This document shows, piece by piece, positions 45,001-54,216 of a stretch of 64,000 nucleotides of DNA (the first letter of the stretch is position 1; each line of letters opens with the position of its first letter). The position numbers and the translations under genes are program-made. The notes under the pieces are model-generated. The model did no database searches. It was not told the origin of the DNA and saw only the letters and a program-made list of their open reading frames with translations. The DNA is taken from assembly GCF_001417815.1 (NCBI RefSeq), contig NZ_BCFK01000021.1, forward strand, positions 1-64,000. Reading direction: 5' to 3'. The DNA comes from Bifidobacterium aesculapii. GTDB lineage: Bacteria; Actinomycetota; Actinomycetes; Actinomycetales; Bifidobacteriaceae.

Positions 45001-48000
45001 GGCCGCAGCGTGACCTCGTCGTCACGGGCGAACACGCCGGAATCGGAGGCCCCCCGGAACACGCCGACCCTGATCTGCGCCTGCGCGCGCTGGCCCGTCC
45101 AGTCCTCCACCGCATAGGAGAAGGTGTCGGTGCCCGACGAGTCCGCGTATGCCTCGTACACGAGATAATTTGCACCCACCTCGGTGATGCGCCCCAGTTG
45201 GGGCGCCTTGTTGCCCAATCCGAGGAGCTGGTCGTCGTCGCCGTCTACGTCGATGCCGGTGAGCGTGATGGGGATGCGCACCTTCTGCCCGGCGGCGACC
45301 TGCGCCTGCGTGTCGTGCGGGGTCGGTGCCGCCTTGTTGTCGGCGTTGCTCTGATGTACGGTGATTGTGATCGTGCCGGAGGCGGAATTGCCCATATCGT
45401 CCTTGACGGTATAGGTGATGGGGAACACGCCCGGCTCGTCGGACGCCTGATAGCGCACGGTGTCGCCGGAGACGAACGCGATTCCCCTGAACGTCGCCTT
45501 GTCGGTCTGCAGATCGTTCTGCACGGTGACGGTCGTGCCGTCCGGGTAGCTGACATGGTCGAGTACGTCGATGGACACGATGCCGCCGGTGCGTACCTGC
45601 GCGTTCACGTTCGAGGCTTTGGGGACCGAACCGCCGGTCGACAGCGCCGGCGGCTGCAGCACGATGGTCCCCGTCGACGTTCCGGCGGTGTTCGCGACCG
45701 TATAGGTGACCTCGACGGGTTTCGTCGGCACCCGGCGCGCCGTCAGATAGACGCGTTTGTGGCTGACCAGTCCGGTTTTGATGCCGGATGAGGGGTCCGC
45801 CGTCACCGAGGTCACGGACAACACGCCGCCCATCGGGTCGATGTCGTTGGTCAGCGGTTCCACGATCGCGGTGTTCTGTGCGCCGAGCAGCGCCACGTCG
45901 TTCGCGGCGATGGGCTTGGCCTGTTCGCCGGTGGCGGGCGCGACCTCCACGCGGGCGAGGCCCGTGGCGGGAATCGAGCCCTGCGTGACCGTGTACGGCA
46001 CGTAGTACGTGCCCGGGTCGGTCGCCTTGAACTGCAGGGTGAGGTCCGCCGCGTTCACCGTCACCGACGCTTCGTTCGGGGTGTCTGCCGCGGAGAGCTG
46101 CGCCGGCTGGGCGCTGGTCGCATGGATGTAGGGCTTCAGGTCGATGGAGGTGTCGGTGGCCGGCAGCGTGCTTCTGACCACCGGGTCGATGTCGGCGGGC
46201 AGCGTGTTCGCCGGCTTCACGGAGAAGTAGATCATGCCCGTTCCGGTCTGGTCGCCGTCGGAGACGGTCGTCTGCACGCCGACGCGGCCGGAGGTCATCG
46301 ATCCCGTGTTGAACGTGAGCTGCCCGTCGGCGCGTGTGGAGACGGTCACCTGGTCGGAGTTCTGCGGGATGGCGGAGACGAGCGTCAGGGGGTCGCCGTC
46401 CGGGTCGGTGAAGCTTCCCAATGCGTTGAACGTGTATGTGGCGCCTTGTTCGACCGACAATTCCGGCGGCACGTCCGTCTGCGAGGGGGCGGCGTTCTCG
46501 TCGGAGACGAGCGTCAGCGAGACGGTGGCGGAGGAGGTCTGGCCGTGCCCGTCCGAGATTTCGTAGGAGAAGCTCACGGCCCCGGCGCGCGCCTTCGTGG
46601 CGTCGAGCTGCAGATAGCGGCCGTCGTATATCGGAGAGACCGTGACGGTGGCGCCTGCGGGCGCGTCCACGTGCGTGATCTCGAGTACGGAGCAATCGGT
46701 CTGCTGGTCGTTGCGCAGCACGTCGAGGATCTGCTCGCCGCCGGCCCTCGCGCCGAACTCGTCGTCTTCGGCTTTGATTTCGCCGGATTGCCGGGAGCAG
46801 GTCTTGTCGAACTTGCGTTGGTTGTTTGCGGTCTCGTCGTTCTGCCGCTGTTGCTCGGATTGGTCGGTCTGGATCGTGTTCCACTGGATCTTGATGACAT
46901 CGGTGGATTCACGTGGGTTCCATACGTTGCCGTTCACGACGTCGTTGAGCACGACCTGGCGGTGGTTGGTGCGGAACACGAGTTCCGAGGTGGCGTTCAC
47001 CGACTGCAGGGAGGAGAACCGTGATTCTGAAGCCTTCGGCGAGCATGCGGAGACGTAGTTGTCGGCCTTCTGGCTCCATGCGGCGTACACACATCCCCCC
47101 GAGGAGACGGGACGTGCGGGCTCCCCCTTGCCGCCCGACCTGAGCGGTATGGGTTTGGGCTTCGACGAACCGAGATCGACGAGATCCAATCCGCTCTGCC
47201 CGGCGACGGCGACCCATCCGGCCTGCTTGCCGTCCACCGGCGGCAGCTGGGCGACGAGACGCCCGGTCATGTCGAGCATCGCGCTCCCGCCCTTGAATAC
47301 CACCCTGTTGCCCGAGGTGATGATGGGAACGTCGCCGATCACGGTGAACGAGGAGACGTTCATCCGCGCCCCGTCGGTGATGGATCCGGTCTCGGAACCG
47401 GAACGGTCGTGCGGGGAGTTCAACCGCAGCACCATGCCGTCCGACGGCCGGTACCCCCATACCACGCCGTGGAAGTCCACCACCGCCTTGCCCCCCGTGC
47501 CGAGACGCAGCTGCGGGTCGGCGTTCGCCGGGGACGCCGATTCGATGTCGTCAGCGGGTCCCGCCCACACGTCACCGGTCTTCGTGTCGAGGAACGCCAC
47601 GGTGCCGCCGCCGATCATGGACGTGACGTCGCCCTTCGTCTCGGTGTTTCCCTCCACGCCCACCGTGGAGGCTTTGATCGACGAGGCCTTGCCAGATTCG
47701 TCGAGCACGGTGTCCGCGCCGTGCTGGGCGACGTCGAATCGCTGCGCCGCGGAGGCCACCCCCGCGTCCGCCTGCCTCAGGCGCACGTTGAAGCGCGCGG
47801 CCTTGCGGTCCTTCAACGAGGTGATCCACACCGACCCGTCGTCGAGCTGCACATGGCGTTGCGTGACCGAGCTGATGATGATCGCGCCGGCGACGACCGC
47901 GAGGAGCAGCAGCAGGACGACCACCGGCGTGATCCACCTGCGGTTACCCGACGGCGCCAGACGGTGCAGCAGGGCGCCGGCCCTGCGTGAGCGCTCGTAT

Positions 48001-48023
48001 GCCTGGGAAGATTGTTTCGCCAT
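42060..48023 (-). CDS. fn3: Giant surface protein with tandem Ig-like and FN3 domains (PFNA fn3)
   Basis: 1987 residues. A basic N-terminus and a membrane helix (WITPVVVLLLLLAVVAGAII) place the rest outside. Residues of about 55-400 read as a beta-propeller-like sensor region (GGTVAFLDTKTGDVWAG, VVDFHGVVWGYRPSDG). About ten Ig-like domains of the bacterial tandem type follow (for example SFTDPDGDPLTLVSAIPQ and TVKDKAGLTDTGTLTVNV). From about 1507 there are two fibronectin type III domains (VDLTWTPGSANGSPVTDYEV; VTVTWDLPEYSGSPVDYYTV) and further beta domains with Cys pairs. VRARNEVGWSKES resembles cytokine-receptor WS motifs reported for bifidobacterial FN3. It sits directly after the kinase Pkb2, as in other bifidobacteria. 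Likely a host- or ligand-contact protein; ligand not shown. Confidence 0.93.
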   Translation of the reverse strand: MAKQSSQAYERSRRAGALLHRLAPSGNRRWITPVVVLLLLLAVVAGAIIISSVTQRHVQLDDGSVWITSLKDRKAARFNVRLRQADAGVASAAQRFDVAQHGADTVLDESGKASSIKASTVGVEGNTETKGDVTSMIGGGTVAFLDTKTGDVWAGPADDIESASPANADPQLRLGTGGKAVVDFHGVVWGYRPSDGMVLRLNSPHDRSGSETGSITDGARMNVSSFTVIGDVPIITSGNRVVFKGGSAMLDMTGRLVAQLPPVDGKQAGWVAVAGQSGLDLVDLGSSKPKPIPLRSGGKGEPARPVSSGGCVYAAWSQKADNYVSACSPKASESRFSSLQSVNATSELVFRTNHRQVVLNDVVNGNVWNPRESTDVIKIQWNTIQTDQSEQQRQNDETANNQRKFDKTCSRQSGEIKAEDDEFGARAGGEQILDVLRNDQQTDCSVLEITHVDAPAGATVTVSPIYDGRYLQLDATKARAGAVSFSYEISDGHGQTSSATVSLTLVSDENAAPSQTDVPPELSVEQGATYTFNALGSFTDPDGDPLTLVSAIPQNSDQVTVSTRADGQLTFNTGSMTSGRVGVQTTVSDGDQTGTGMIYFSVKPANTLPADIDPVVRSTLPATDTSIDLKPYIHATSAQPAQLSAADTPNEASVTVNAADLTLQFKATDPGTYYVPYTVTQGSIPATGLARVEVAPATGEQAKPIAANDVALLGAQNTAIVEPLTNDIDPMGGVLSVTSVTADPSSGIKTGLVSHKRVYLTARRVPTKPVEVTYTVANTAGTSTGTIVLQPPALSTGGSVPKASNVNAQVRTGGIVSIDVLDHVSYPDGTTVTVQNDLQTDKATFRGIAFVSGDTVRYQASDEPGVFPITYTVKDDMGNSASGTITITVHQSNADNKAAPTPHDTQAQVAAGQKVRIPITLTGIDVDGDDDQLLGLGNKAPQLGRITEVGANYLVYEAYADSSGTDTFSYAVEDWTGQRAQAQIRVGVFRGASDSGVFARDDEVTLRPGTEATVPVTQNDISGDNTELSLVKELDSNGVPGAKANGTTIDFTAPSQTGTGYIVYTVKDKAGLTDTGTLTVNVDPNAPIEPPGAYDYRVPSSATIDKKSVDVDVSQWIANPSGSITDLKVDVHPSARAHARMKGGDKSTVITVDLTKEARAVPYTVTNTKYDVTATAFIQVPAYGVFPPSLRPKAPELKVNARETIQINIADYVRVGAGKEPYIDGADSVSATKAADGNLYVNDKTLKFTAPKDYSGPASITFTAVDGRKGADKTKIINSAVLTLPITVIGREVPPPTFSSSTIDVVAGEETKTIDLTALTHAPSGAYEDERRYTYSGGSTTGKVSATVSSSGQLQVKAERDASPGTTVSVPVKIAYGKGTVDAGVTVRVVASTRPLARIADKTLKVMAGGTETVGMLDDAYNPFPSEPLTVVQCTVDDTSKLTVRCGEDGVITVTAASDIGGSSNRVLVTVEDGTKIAERKVTGTITVSVMDKPDAPLLSPVDAKPQDSAVDLTWTPGSANGSPVTDYEVRWGKDGDKAMSKSCGAVTTCKITGLTNGKSYTFRVRARNEVGWSKESNSATGTPDKVPPAPSQVSVNGGKQQVTVTWDLPEYSGSPVDYYTVSLSNGDKETVRGATTHTFDIANADINDGYSVTATVSAHNKVGDGPSATPKDAAKPYGDPDQPAVTAVQTANSNKVTVTAKPGNMRNTTCDSVTFTLDDYSHDAPCGQTSYEFDIEDSDFGTSLTPGYSIDTKQGETTSGTGPAVTPMYRPAAPTGLSVRGTEDHCLVTWSDGDGKSGYFEYHAANGPTDTTDDDSFSYDPGPWRPCGPVNVHKVFRGTSGDDATASSDDVPNKPKAKVTGYDLEWEDHNTLRLSEGMVETYGQNATVVLTLTDENGETASPVSWAVNQPQPQTIDMKDYDLEGDIDWSITLKDGPKELVDGVEAHDSVTNSRPIADDSSKSLSGGLSERSLRAQPWIRGLAYHAQ

Positions 48024-48143
48024 GCCGTGTCTCCCGTCGCTTCCTCCGCCCCGCCGGGCGGTTCTTCACCCAATGTAACGCCGCTGCGGGGCGCGCGGTC
48101 GGGGTGTGCCGGTTGCCGGAGTCACGGCGTGTCGTCGCGGATG

Positions 48144-49532
48144 TCAGTGTTCGACGGCGCAGGCCGTCGCCGGCTGCGCCGACATCTGCCGGTCCGCCCG
48201 CACGATCGACACCTCGATGCAGGTCTGTCCCGCGCCCTGGACCGCCTTGAGCGTCACCTTCGTGTCCTTCGCGATCGATGCCGTCGGGGTCTGCCCGGAG
48301 GTCTCGGCGGGTTGCCACGCGTAGGTGTCGCCTTCGTGTGGATCGGGGTTCTCCCATGTGAACGTGACCGTGCCGTCGTCGTTGTAGTCGCCGTACAGGT
48401 TCGTGGGGGAGGGCACTGCCGACGTGTCGGTCTCGTCGGGGGTCGTGGTCGTCGCGGAACCTTCGTCGGTCGTCGCGTCGCCGATCGAGGTGCGATCCGA
48501 GGCGGAGCCGGAATCGAGCCGCGGGGCGACGACGAACACGAACGTCAGCGCGATGGCTGCTGCCGCCGCCATGACGCCCGTCGTGATGGCCGCGGGCCGC
48601 AGCCATCGGCGGCGTTCCGTCGTGCCCGCCGGAGCGTCCGCGTTCGTGGCCATCCGCCGTTGGGTCGGGTAGGGCGGTTGCCCCTCGGCGACCACGGCCG
48701 TCATATGCCCGTAATGCTCCTGCTGGACGCGTTGCATCTCGCGTGCGAACTGCAGCGCGGAATAATACCGGTCGTCGGGGTCCTTCGACATCGCCTTGCG
48801 CAGCACGCGCTCCACGTCCGCGGGGACGTCCGGGCGGTTGATGGGGGGAACCGGCTTGGTGAGGATGAGGTCCTTCAGCTGCCCCGGCGTGCGCGGCCGG
48901 TACCCATGCTCGAACGGGGAGCGGCCCGTCAATGTCGCGTACAGGGTGGCCGCGAGCGAGTAGATGTCCGCGGCCTCGGTGCCCGGGTGCCCGCCCAGCA
49001 CTTCGGGCGGCGCCCACGGCAGCGAGAATCCGGTGAACGTCCTGTCGTAGATGTTCGTGGAGATGCCGAAATCGGCGAGGACCGGCAGCCCCTGCGCGTT
49101 GACGAGCACGTTGCTGGTCTTGATGTCGTGGTGGATGATGCCGGCGCGATGCGCGGTGAACAGCGCGCCCGACAGTTTGATGCCGAGGTCGAGCATCTGG
49201 TCGCAGGTGAGTGACGTGCGTTGCGTGATCTCCTTGTACGTGCCGTTCGGCGCGTATTCGAGCACGATGTATCCCAGTCCGTTCGACGTGACGCCCGCGC
49301 CATAGATCTGCATGATGTACGGGTGACTCGACAGCTGGGCCATCGTATTGGCCTCCTGTGTGAACCGCGCGGCCGCGCGGGGGTCCAGCGCCTCGTGAGA
49401 CACCTTCACCGCCACGACGCGGTTCGGTGTGTGCTGCTGGTACAGGTACACGCTTGCCGTGGAACCGGAGCCGAGCGTCTGGACGAACGTATAGCCGGGT
49501 ATCTTCGGCGGTGTCATGATTGATGCCGACAT
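48144..49532 (-). CDS. pkb2: Membrane Ser/Thr protein kinase Pkb2
   Basis: 462 residues. The kinase domain has the Gly loop LGSGSTASVYLY, VAVKV with Lys43, IIHHDIKTSNVLV with catalytic Asp136 and ADFGIS with Asp154. Position 135 is His, not the Arg of HRD, so it is a non-RD kinase and may not need activation-loop phosphorylation. A membrane helix (about 315-336) leads to an outer Ser/Thr-rich stem and a single FN3-like domain (VTFTWENPDPHEGDTYAWQP). First gene of the PFNA cluster. Likely targets are the MoxR, FN3 or FHA proteins. ATG 49532 has AAAGAGG upstream. Confidence 0.95.
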   Translation of the reverse strand: MSASIMTPPKIPGYTFVQTLGSGSTASVYLYQQHTPNRVVAVKVSHEALDPRAAARFTQEANTMAQLSSHPYIMQIYGAGVTSNGLGYIVLEYAPNGTYKEITQRTSLTCDQMLDLGIKLSGALFTAHRAGIIHHDIKTSNVLVNAQGLPVLADFGISTNIYDRTFTGFSLPWAPPEVLGGHPGTEAADIYSLAATLYATLTGRSPFEHGYRPRTPGQLKDLILTKPVPPINRPDVPADVERVLRKAMSKDPDDRYYSALQFAREMQRVQQEHYGHMTAVVAEGQPPYPTQRRMATNADAPAGTTERRRWLRPAAITTGVMAAAAAIALTFVFVVAPRLDSGSASDRTSIGDATTDEGSATTTTPDETDTSAVPSPTNLYGDYNDDGTVTFTWENPDPHEGDTYAWQPAETSGQTPTASIAKDTKVTLKAVQGAGQTCIEVSIVRADRQMSAQPATACAVEH

Positions 49533-49757
49533 GGTGCCTCTTTCTTTGAGGGCGGTCTTCCCCTGAATCTACGTTCCCTGTCGCAATCGTACGTGCGGCG
49601 CGGGATGAACGCGTTCGCCGGGCGGTTTCGGATGTGTGCGAGGTGCCGCGGCGGCGGCATGCTGGGGGCGTGACCGCGACGGCCGGGGGTTGCGCCGGTG
49701 ACGATGCCGGAACCGACGGCTCCCCTCCGGCGCGACACGCGGGGCGAAGCATTGCTT

Positions 49758-49775
49758 CCGGTACATATGTACCGG
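49758..49775. promoter_or_regulatory. Perfect 18-bp palindrome, possible LexA site
   Basis: CCGGTACATATGTACCGG is its own reverse complement. The centre ACATATGT matches Gram-positive SOS boxes of the GAAC-ATAT-GTTC type with one symmetric change (GTAC for GAAC). It lies 28 bp before the AdnA-like start and in the divergent promoter region with pkb2. Confidence 0.45.
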
Positions 49776-49803
49776 TTTGCCCGGCTCGGTCTACGCTTGA
49801 GGC

Positions 49804-52800
49804 ATGAACGGATACGAGGATGCCCACAAGGCGCTGGACGACCTGCTGCGCGGCGATGCGGCGCATGGCACGCTGCTGGTCGCCGGAGCCCCCCGAAGCG
49901 GCAAGACGGGGTTCGCCTATGACGCGCTGATGCGTGCGCTGCACATGTTCGGGAACGGCCATGCCGTGATGACCGTCGCGAACCGCGTCATCGCGGACGA
50001 TCTGGGCGATCGCGCGATCCGCGGCATCGGAGCCACCCCTCAGGTGCGCCCGGTCACCACGTTGTCCGCATTGGCGTTCCAGGTCATCGCCGAATGCCGG
50101 TACGCCGCGGGGGAGTCGGCCCCGAGACTGCTCAACGGCGCGGAGCAGGACTCGTTGCTGCGCCGTGTGCTCGCCGTCCATCTCGGGCATGCGCAGGCCG
50201 GCGAACCGTGCGGCACATGCATGCTGCTCAGGGAGTATTTCGCCACGGAGGACTGGTCCGCCGCGGTCGGCACGCGGGTCGGCCTGGCCGAGGAGCCGCG
50301 GAATCGTCGTGGAGGCGCCTCCTCGGGTGCGGGCGGAAACGCCGGTGGGAGCGTTGCCGCCGATGAGGGCGACGCCGTCGGAACCGCGGTGGCCGCCACC
50401 GCCGAACTGCTCGAACGCAGCGTGTCCGCGTCGTTCACGGGCCAATTGAGGGACATGCTCGCCCGCATGGACGAGCTGGGGGCGTCACAGGAGCGCGAGG
50501 ATGAGCTGCTCCGGTCGTTGGAACGGTCGAGGTCGCGTGAGACGGGCGTGCGTGACGGGCGCATCGACCGTCTGCGCATCCAATGGCGTCTGGCGTTCAC
50601 CCTGCGCGGCGAATACCTGGAGGCCGTGGAACGCGCCTACCCGGGCGAATACCGGCTCGACGCCTCACGGCTGCTGGTCGAGGCCGCCCGTGAGGTCGGG
50701 GCCGGGAACGCGCATGTGCCGAAGCTGCTGGTGGCGGACGACTTCCAGGACACCACGGTCGCGGGGCTGCGGTTCCTGGAGGCGCTCGCCGGCCGGGGCT
50801 CCTCGCTGCTGCTCGTGGGAAACCCCGACGAGGCGGTGCAGACGTTCCGCGGCTCCTACCCGGAATACCTGTTCGCCCAGGCCGTGCAGGGCCCTTTGCA
50901 CGCGCGGGCCGCCGTTCTGGACGCAGCTGGTGGCGCGGTGCCGGATGCCGCCGGAGCGACGGTCGCCGGGCCCGCCACCTATCGTGACCTTGTCGCCTCA
51001 CGGGTGTCGCTGTCGATTCCCTCGCCGGTCGAGGAGTCGGCGCCGCTCGCCGAACGCCCCGGCAAACTGCCGAGGTATGAGGGGTCATGGCCGGTCCGGC
51101 GCCTTCCCGCGGAATCGGCCCTGCCTCAGGACGGCACGATGCGGGGCGCCCTGTACCACAGCCCACGCGAGGAGCTCGACGACGTGGTGTGGCGCATCAA
51201 GCGCACGCACCTCGACACCGGTGCGGCATGGAACGACATGGCCGTCATCGCCCATGACAACGGCACGGTGCGCACATTCGGCGAACGGCTGCGACGGGAC
51301 GGCGTGCCCGTACGGTATTCGTCCGTCACCCGGCCGCTCAGAGAGGCGCCGTTCGTGCAGGGGCTGTTCTGCCTGATCGAACTCGCCCGCCTGCGACTGC
51401 GCGGGGCAGGCGGCATGAACATGCCCCTGCGCCGTCTCGCCGCATACGCGCGTGGCCGCGTCGTCTCGCTGATGAACAGTCCGCTCGTGACCGCCGGGGC
51501 ACGCCCGGGGGAAGGCGCTCCCGGCCGCATGGAACCGATTGAAGCCGCGATGCGCTCGCTGGCCTCATTGGGGCAGATGATCGACGCCGACCGGCAGGGC
51601 GCAGCCGAAACGGAGCCATCCGCCACCGAGTCGGGCGGGGAGCAGGCCGCAGGCGTCGCCGACGGGCCGCTGTGCTCCCTGACGGCCGCGTGGCACGACC
51701 TCGTGCGGTCATGGGAAGACGCCCGTCAGGGCGATGACGCCACGGTCGTCGTCGACGATTCGCTGCTGGACGGCCCCGAAGACATCTCCTTCGACACGGA
51801 CGCCCAATACGTGATGCTCGCATTGGACGATCCGCACGCCCCCGCCGAGCGGACGCTCGCCATCCTCAATCAGGTGCTGGGGGATGACCCGCAGACGCGC
51901 GCCTTCCTGCGGTTGTGGAGGCTTGTCGGCAGAACCGCGGAAGCACTGCGCCGTCTTGAGGACGACGCCCCGCAGTTCGTGCTCGCCGCCGCCTGGGACG
52001 TCGCCGGCGTCGCCGGCGCCTGGCAGCGGCAGGCGCTCGCCAATACGGCCGAAGGTCGGGCCGCCAACGATCGTCTCGACGCGGCGATGCGCCTGTTCCA
52101 ATACGCCGAAGGCGGCGCGGGTGGGAGCGGCATCGTCTCGTTCATCGAACAGGTGCGGTCCATGCAGATCGAAGCCGATTCCCTCGCGCGCGTCAGACCC
52201 GTCGAACAGGCGGTCACCCTCACCACTCCGGCGGGTGCCGCGGGAAGGCACTGGCGTTTCGTATGGATGCCCGCCGTGCAGCAGGACGTGTGGCCGAACC
52301 TCGCCGAACGCAACACCATGTTCGGCGGCGAGGACATGGCGCGGATCATATTGTTCGGCGACGGTCAGGAGACCATGCGGGGCACCGGGGCACCGGGGCG
52401 TGATGCCGGATTGTCCGAAGTGCTTTCCGGAGAGAAGAAGAGCTTCCTGTACGCGCTCACCCGGGCGCTCGACGCCGACGGGCATGCGGGCGGGGTCATG
52501 GTCAGCGCCGTGCATGACGACGACCTGACACCATCCGATTTCCTCTACGGGTACATGCCGGAACGGTTCGACCGTTCGAGCGCCGTGTTTACCGTGGTCG
52601 GACGGGAGGACGATGCGGCCCCGGACGGTCCGCGATCCGGTGACGGGGAAACGTCGGATGCGCCCGACGACGGTCTGTTCGCAGGCTCCTTCGCGGGATT
52701 GGACGGCGACCCGCGCGGACTCGTCGCCGCCGCACGAGCCGTATTGGCGCGTCACCCGGCGCAATCGGCGCAGGCAAGGGACGCCGCGGCGACGCTCGCG

Positions 52801-54216
52801 CTGCTCGCCTTCCACGGCGTCGCCGCCGCCGACCCCGCCAATTGGGCCTACCTGCATGCCGCGGGAAACGGCCGGGCCGATGACTGTGTCACGTCCGAAA
52901 CGCCGATTACGCCCGGCACGTCGCCCCACACCTCGGGCGCGTCGACCGCACCGCAAGCCCACGTCGCTGCGGCCGCGCACGATGACTCCGCACCGGTCGT
53001 GGGCCTGTCCCCGTCGGCCGTGGACCGGCTGTGGGAATGCCCGGTGTGCTGGCTGCTGGAGAACCGGCTCTCCGGCCCGCGCCCCAGCAGCGTGGCCACC
53101 GGATTCGGCACGCTGATCCATGCCGTTGCCCAGCGGGGCAGCGGCGAGGGGCTCGACCGGCCCGACTTCATGGCCGGGCACGGCTTCACGGAACGCGTCG
53201 AGGCCATCACGTCGCGCCTCGCCGACATCTACGCCGAACTGAGGTCCGATCCCGCGCAGATCGACGACCCGGCCACACGGTATGCGGCGATGCACAAGGA
53301 CGACCAGTCCGGCACGGTGTTGGGGAACATCGCCGCGTACTTCGCCGGAAGCAACGACGCCGGCTACCTTGCCGCCAACGCCGGGAAATTCGATGTGGGC
53401 GTCCTCGAACGGGCCGATTGCGAAGAGGAGTTCGCCGCACGGTTCGACCTCGATGACATTCTCGCCGCGTATCGGGCCGTCCCCGGCGCCGCTCCCATCG
53501 GCAGACACGATCTCGCCGTCCTGATGGGCGAGCTCGTGGGCGGATGGCCCGAAGGTATGCGCGACGATCTGACAGTCCGGCTTTCCGGGCGCATCGACCG
53601 CAAGGAGACCCGTACCGACGCGCAGGGCCGCACACTGATCAGGCTCATCGACTACAAGACGGGCCAGGTGCCTTCCACACGACAACGGTTCAACGACCTG
53701 CAGCTCGTGTGCTACCAGCTCGGCCTCGTCTTCCCCGAATCCCCCTCGGACGCGGGAGGCGGACTCCGCGGGAGCGAGGCGCTCCGGCATGCGCCGCGCA
53801 TCGCGCAAAGCGGACTGTTCCACGTGGAGGCGCATGGAGCCCCCGCGCAAAGCTTCGCGCCCGAAGGCCTGTTCCAGCCGCCGTTGTTCACGGACGGCTC
53901 TCTCAACGCGGAACCGTTCACCCCGCGATCCCACTACCCGGTCCCGGGCAAGCTGATGGACGTGCCCACATTGGAGGGAGAGCCGCCCGCAGGTGTGGAC
54001 CCGCAGGTCTGGGAACGGTTCACCGCGTTGAACGGCACCCAGACGCTTTGGGCGTTGACCATGATCGCGCGCGTGTTCTACGCGGCTGCGGCGAGCAGGT
54101 CCGAACACCTCATCGCGCACCCCACCGAACAGCATCTGGCATACTGCCGGATGCGCACCGTATGCCCCGCCTGCGCAGGCGGCGTCGACACCGTATTCGA
54201 AACGAGGCAGATATGA
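49804..54216 (+). CDS. adnA: AdnA-like UvrD/RecB-type helicase-nuclease subunit
   Basis: 1470 residues, cytosolic. A UvrD-like motor has Walker A AGAPRSGKTGFAYD (Lys34) and motif II VADDFQD (Asp312-Asp313, where active helicases have DE), so ATPase function may be weak. A C-terminal RecB/PD-(D/E)XK nuclease carries GRIDRKE and LIDYKTG (Asp1283, Lys1285). Cysteines at 1079 and 1082 (ECPVCW) and at 1448, 1454 and 1457 near the end probably hold an iron-sulfur cluster. Paired helicase-nuclease genes of this kind are the actinobacterial AdnAB system for double-strand-break end processing. It overlaps the next gene by 4 nt. TACGCT at 49792-49797 suggests a leaderless start. Confidence 0.85.
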   Translation: MNGYEDAHKALDDLLRGDAAHGTLLVAGAPRSGKTGFAYDALMRALHMFGNGHAVMTVANRVIADDLGDRAIRGIGATPQVRPVTTLSALAFQVIAECRYAAGESAPRLLNGAEQDSLLRRVLAVHLGHAQAGEPCGTCMLLREYFATEDWSAAVGTRVGLAEEPRNRRGGASSGAGGNAGGSVAADEGDAVGTAVAATAELLERSVSASFTGQLRDMLARMDELGASQEREDELLRSLERSRSRETGVRDGRIDRLRIQWRLAFTLRGEYLEAVERAYPGEYRLDASRLLVEAAREVGAGNAHVPKLLVADDFQDTTVAGLRFLEALAGRGSSLLLVGNPDEAVQTFRGSYPEYLFAQAVQGPLHARAAVLDAAGGAVPDAAGATVAGPATYRDLVASRVSLSIPSPVEESAPLAERPGKLPRYEGSWPVRRLPAESALPQDGTMRGALYHSPREELDDVVWRIKRTHLDTGAAWNDMAVIAHDNGTVRTFGERLRRDGVPVRYSSVTRPLREAPFVQGLFCLIELARLRLRGAGGMNMPLRRLAAYARGRVVSLMNSPLVTAGARPGEGAPGRMEPIEAAMRSLASLGQMIDADRQGAAETEPSATESGGEQAAGVADGPLCSLTAAWHDLVRSWEDARQGDDATVVVDDSLLDGPEDISFDTDAQYVMLALDDPHAPAERTLAILNQVLGDDPQTRAFLRLWRLVGRTAEALRRLEDDAPQFVLAAAWDVAGVAGAWQRQALANTAEGRAANDRLDAAMRLFQYAEGGAGGSGIVSFIEQVRSMQIEADSLARVRPVEQAVTLTTPAGAAGRHWRFVWMPAVQQDVWPNLAERNTMFGGEDMARIILFGDGQETMRGTGAPGRDAGLSEVLSGEKKSFLYALTRALDADGHAGGVMVSAVHDDDLTPSDFLYGYMPERFDRSSAVFTVVGREDDAAPDGPRSGDGETSDAPDDGLFAGSFAGLDGDPRGLVAAARAVLARHPAQSAQARDAAATLALLAFHGVAAADPANWAYLHAAGNGRADDCVTSETPITPGTSPHTSGASTAPQAHVAAAAHDDSAPVVGLSPSAVDRLWECPVCWLLENRLSGPRPSSVATGFGTLIHAVAQRGSGEGLDRPDFMAGHGFTERVEAITSRLADIYAELRSDPAQIDDPATRYAAMHKDDQSGTVLGNIAAYFAGSNDAGYLAANAGKFDVGVLERADCEEEFAARFDLDDILAAYRAVPGAAPIGRHDLAVLMGELVGGWPEGMRDDLTVRLSGRIDRKETRTDAQGRTLIRLIDYKTGQVPSTRQRFNDLQLVCYQLGLVFPESPSDAGGGLRGSEALRHAPRIAQSGLFHVEAHGAPAQSFAPEGLFQPPLFTDGSLNAEPFTPRSHYPVPGKLMDVPTLEGEPPAGVDPQVWERFTALNGTQTLWALTMIARVFYAAAASRSEHLIAHPTEQHLAYCRMRTVCPACAGGVDTVFETRQI

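Noticed and set aside
43725-45791. Plus-strand frame opposite the FN3 protein
   Set aside because: Arg/Gly/Val/Asp-rich shadow; the opposite strand has clear Ig and FN3 domains.
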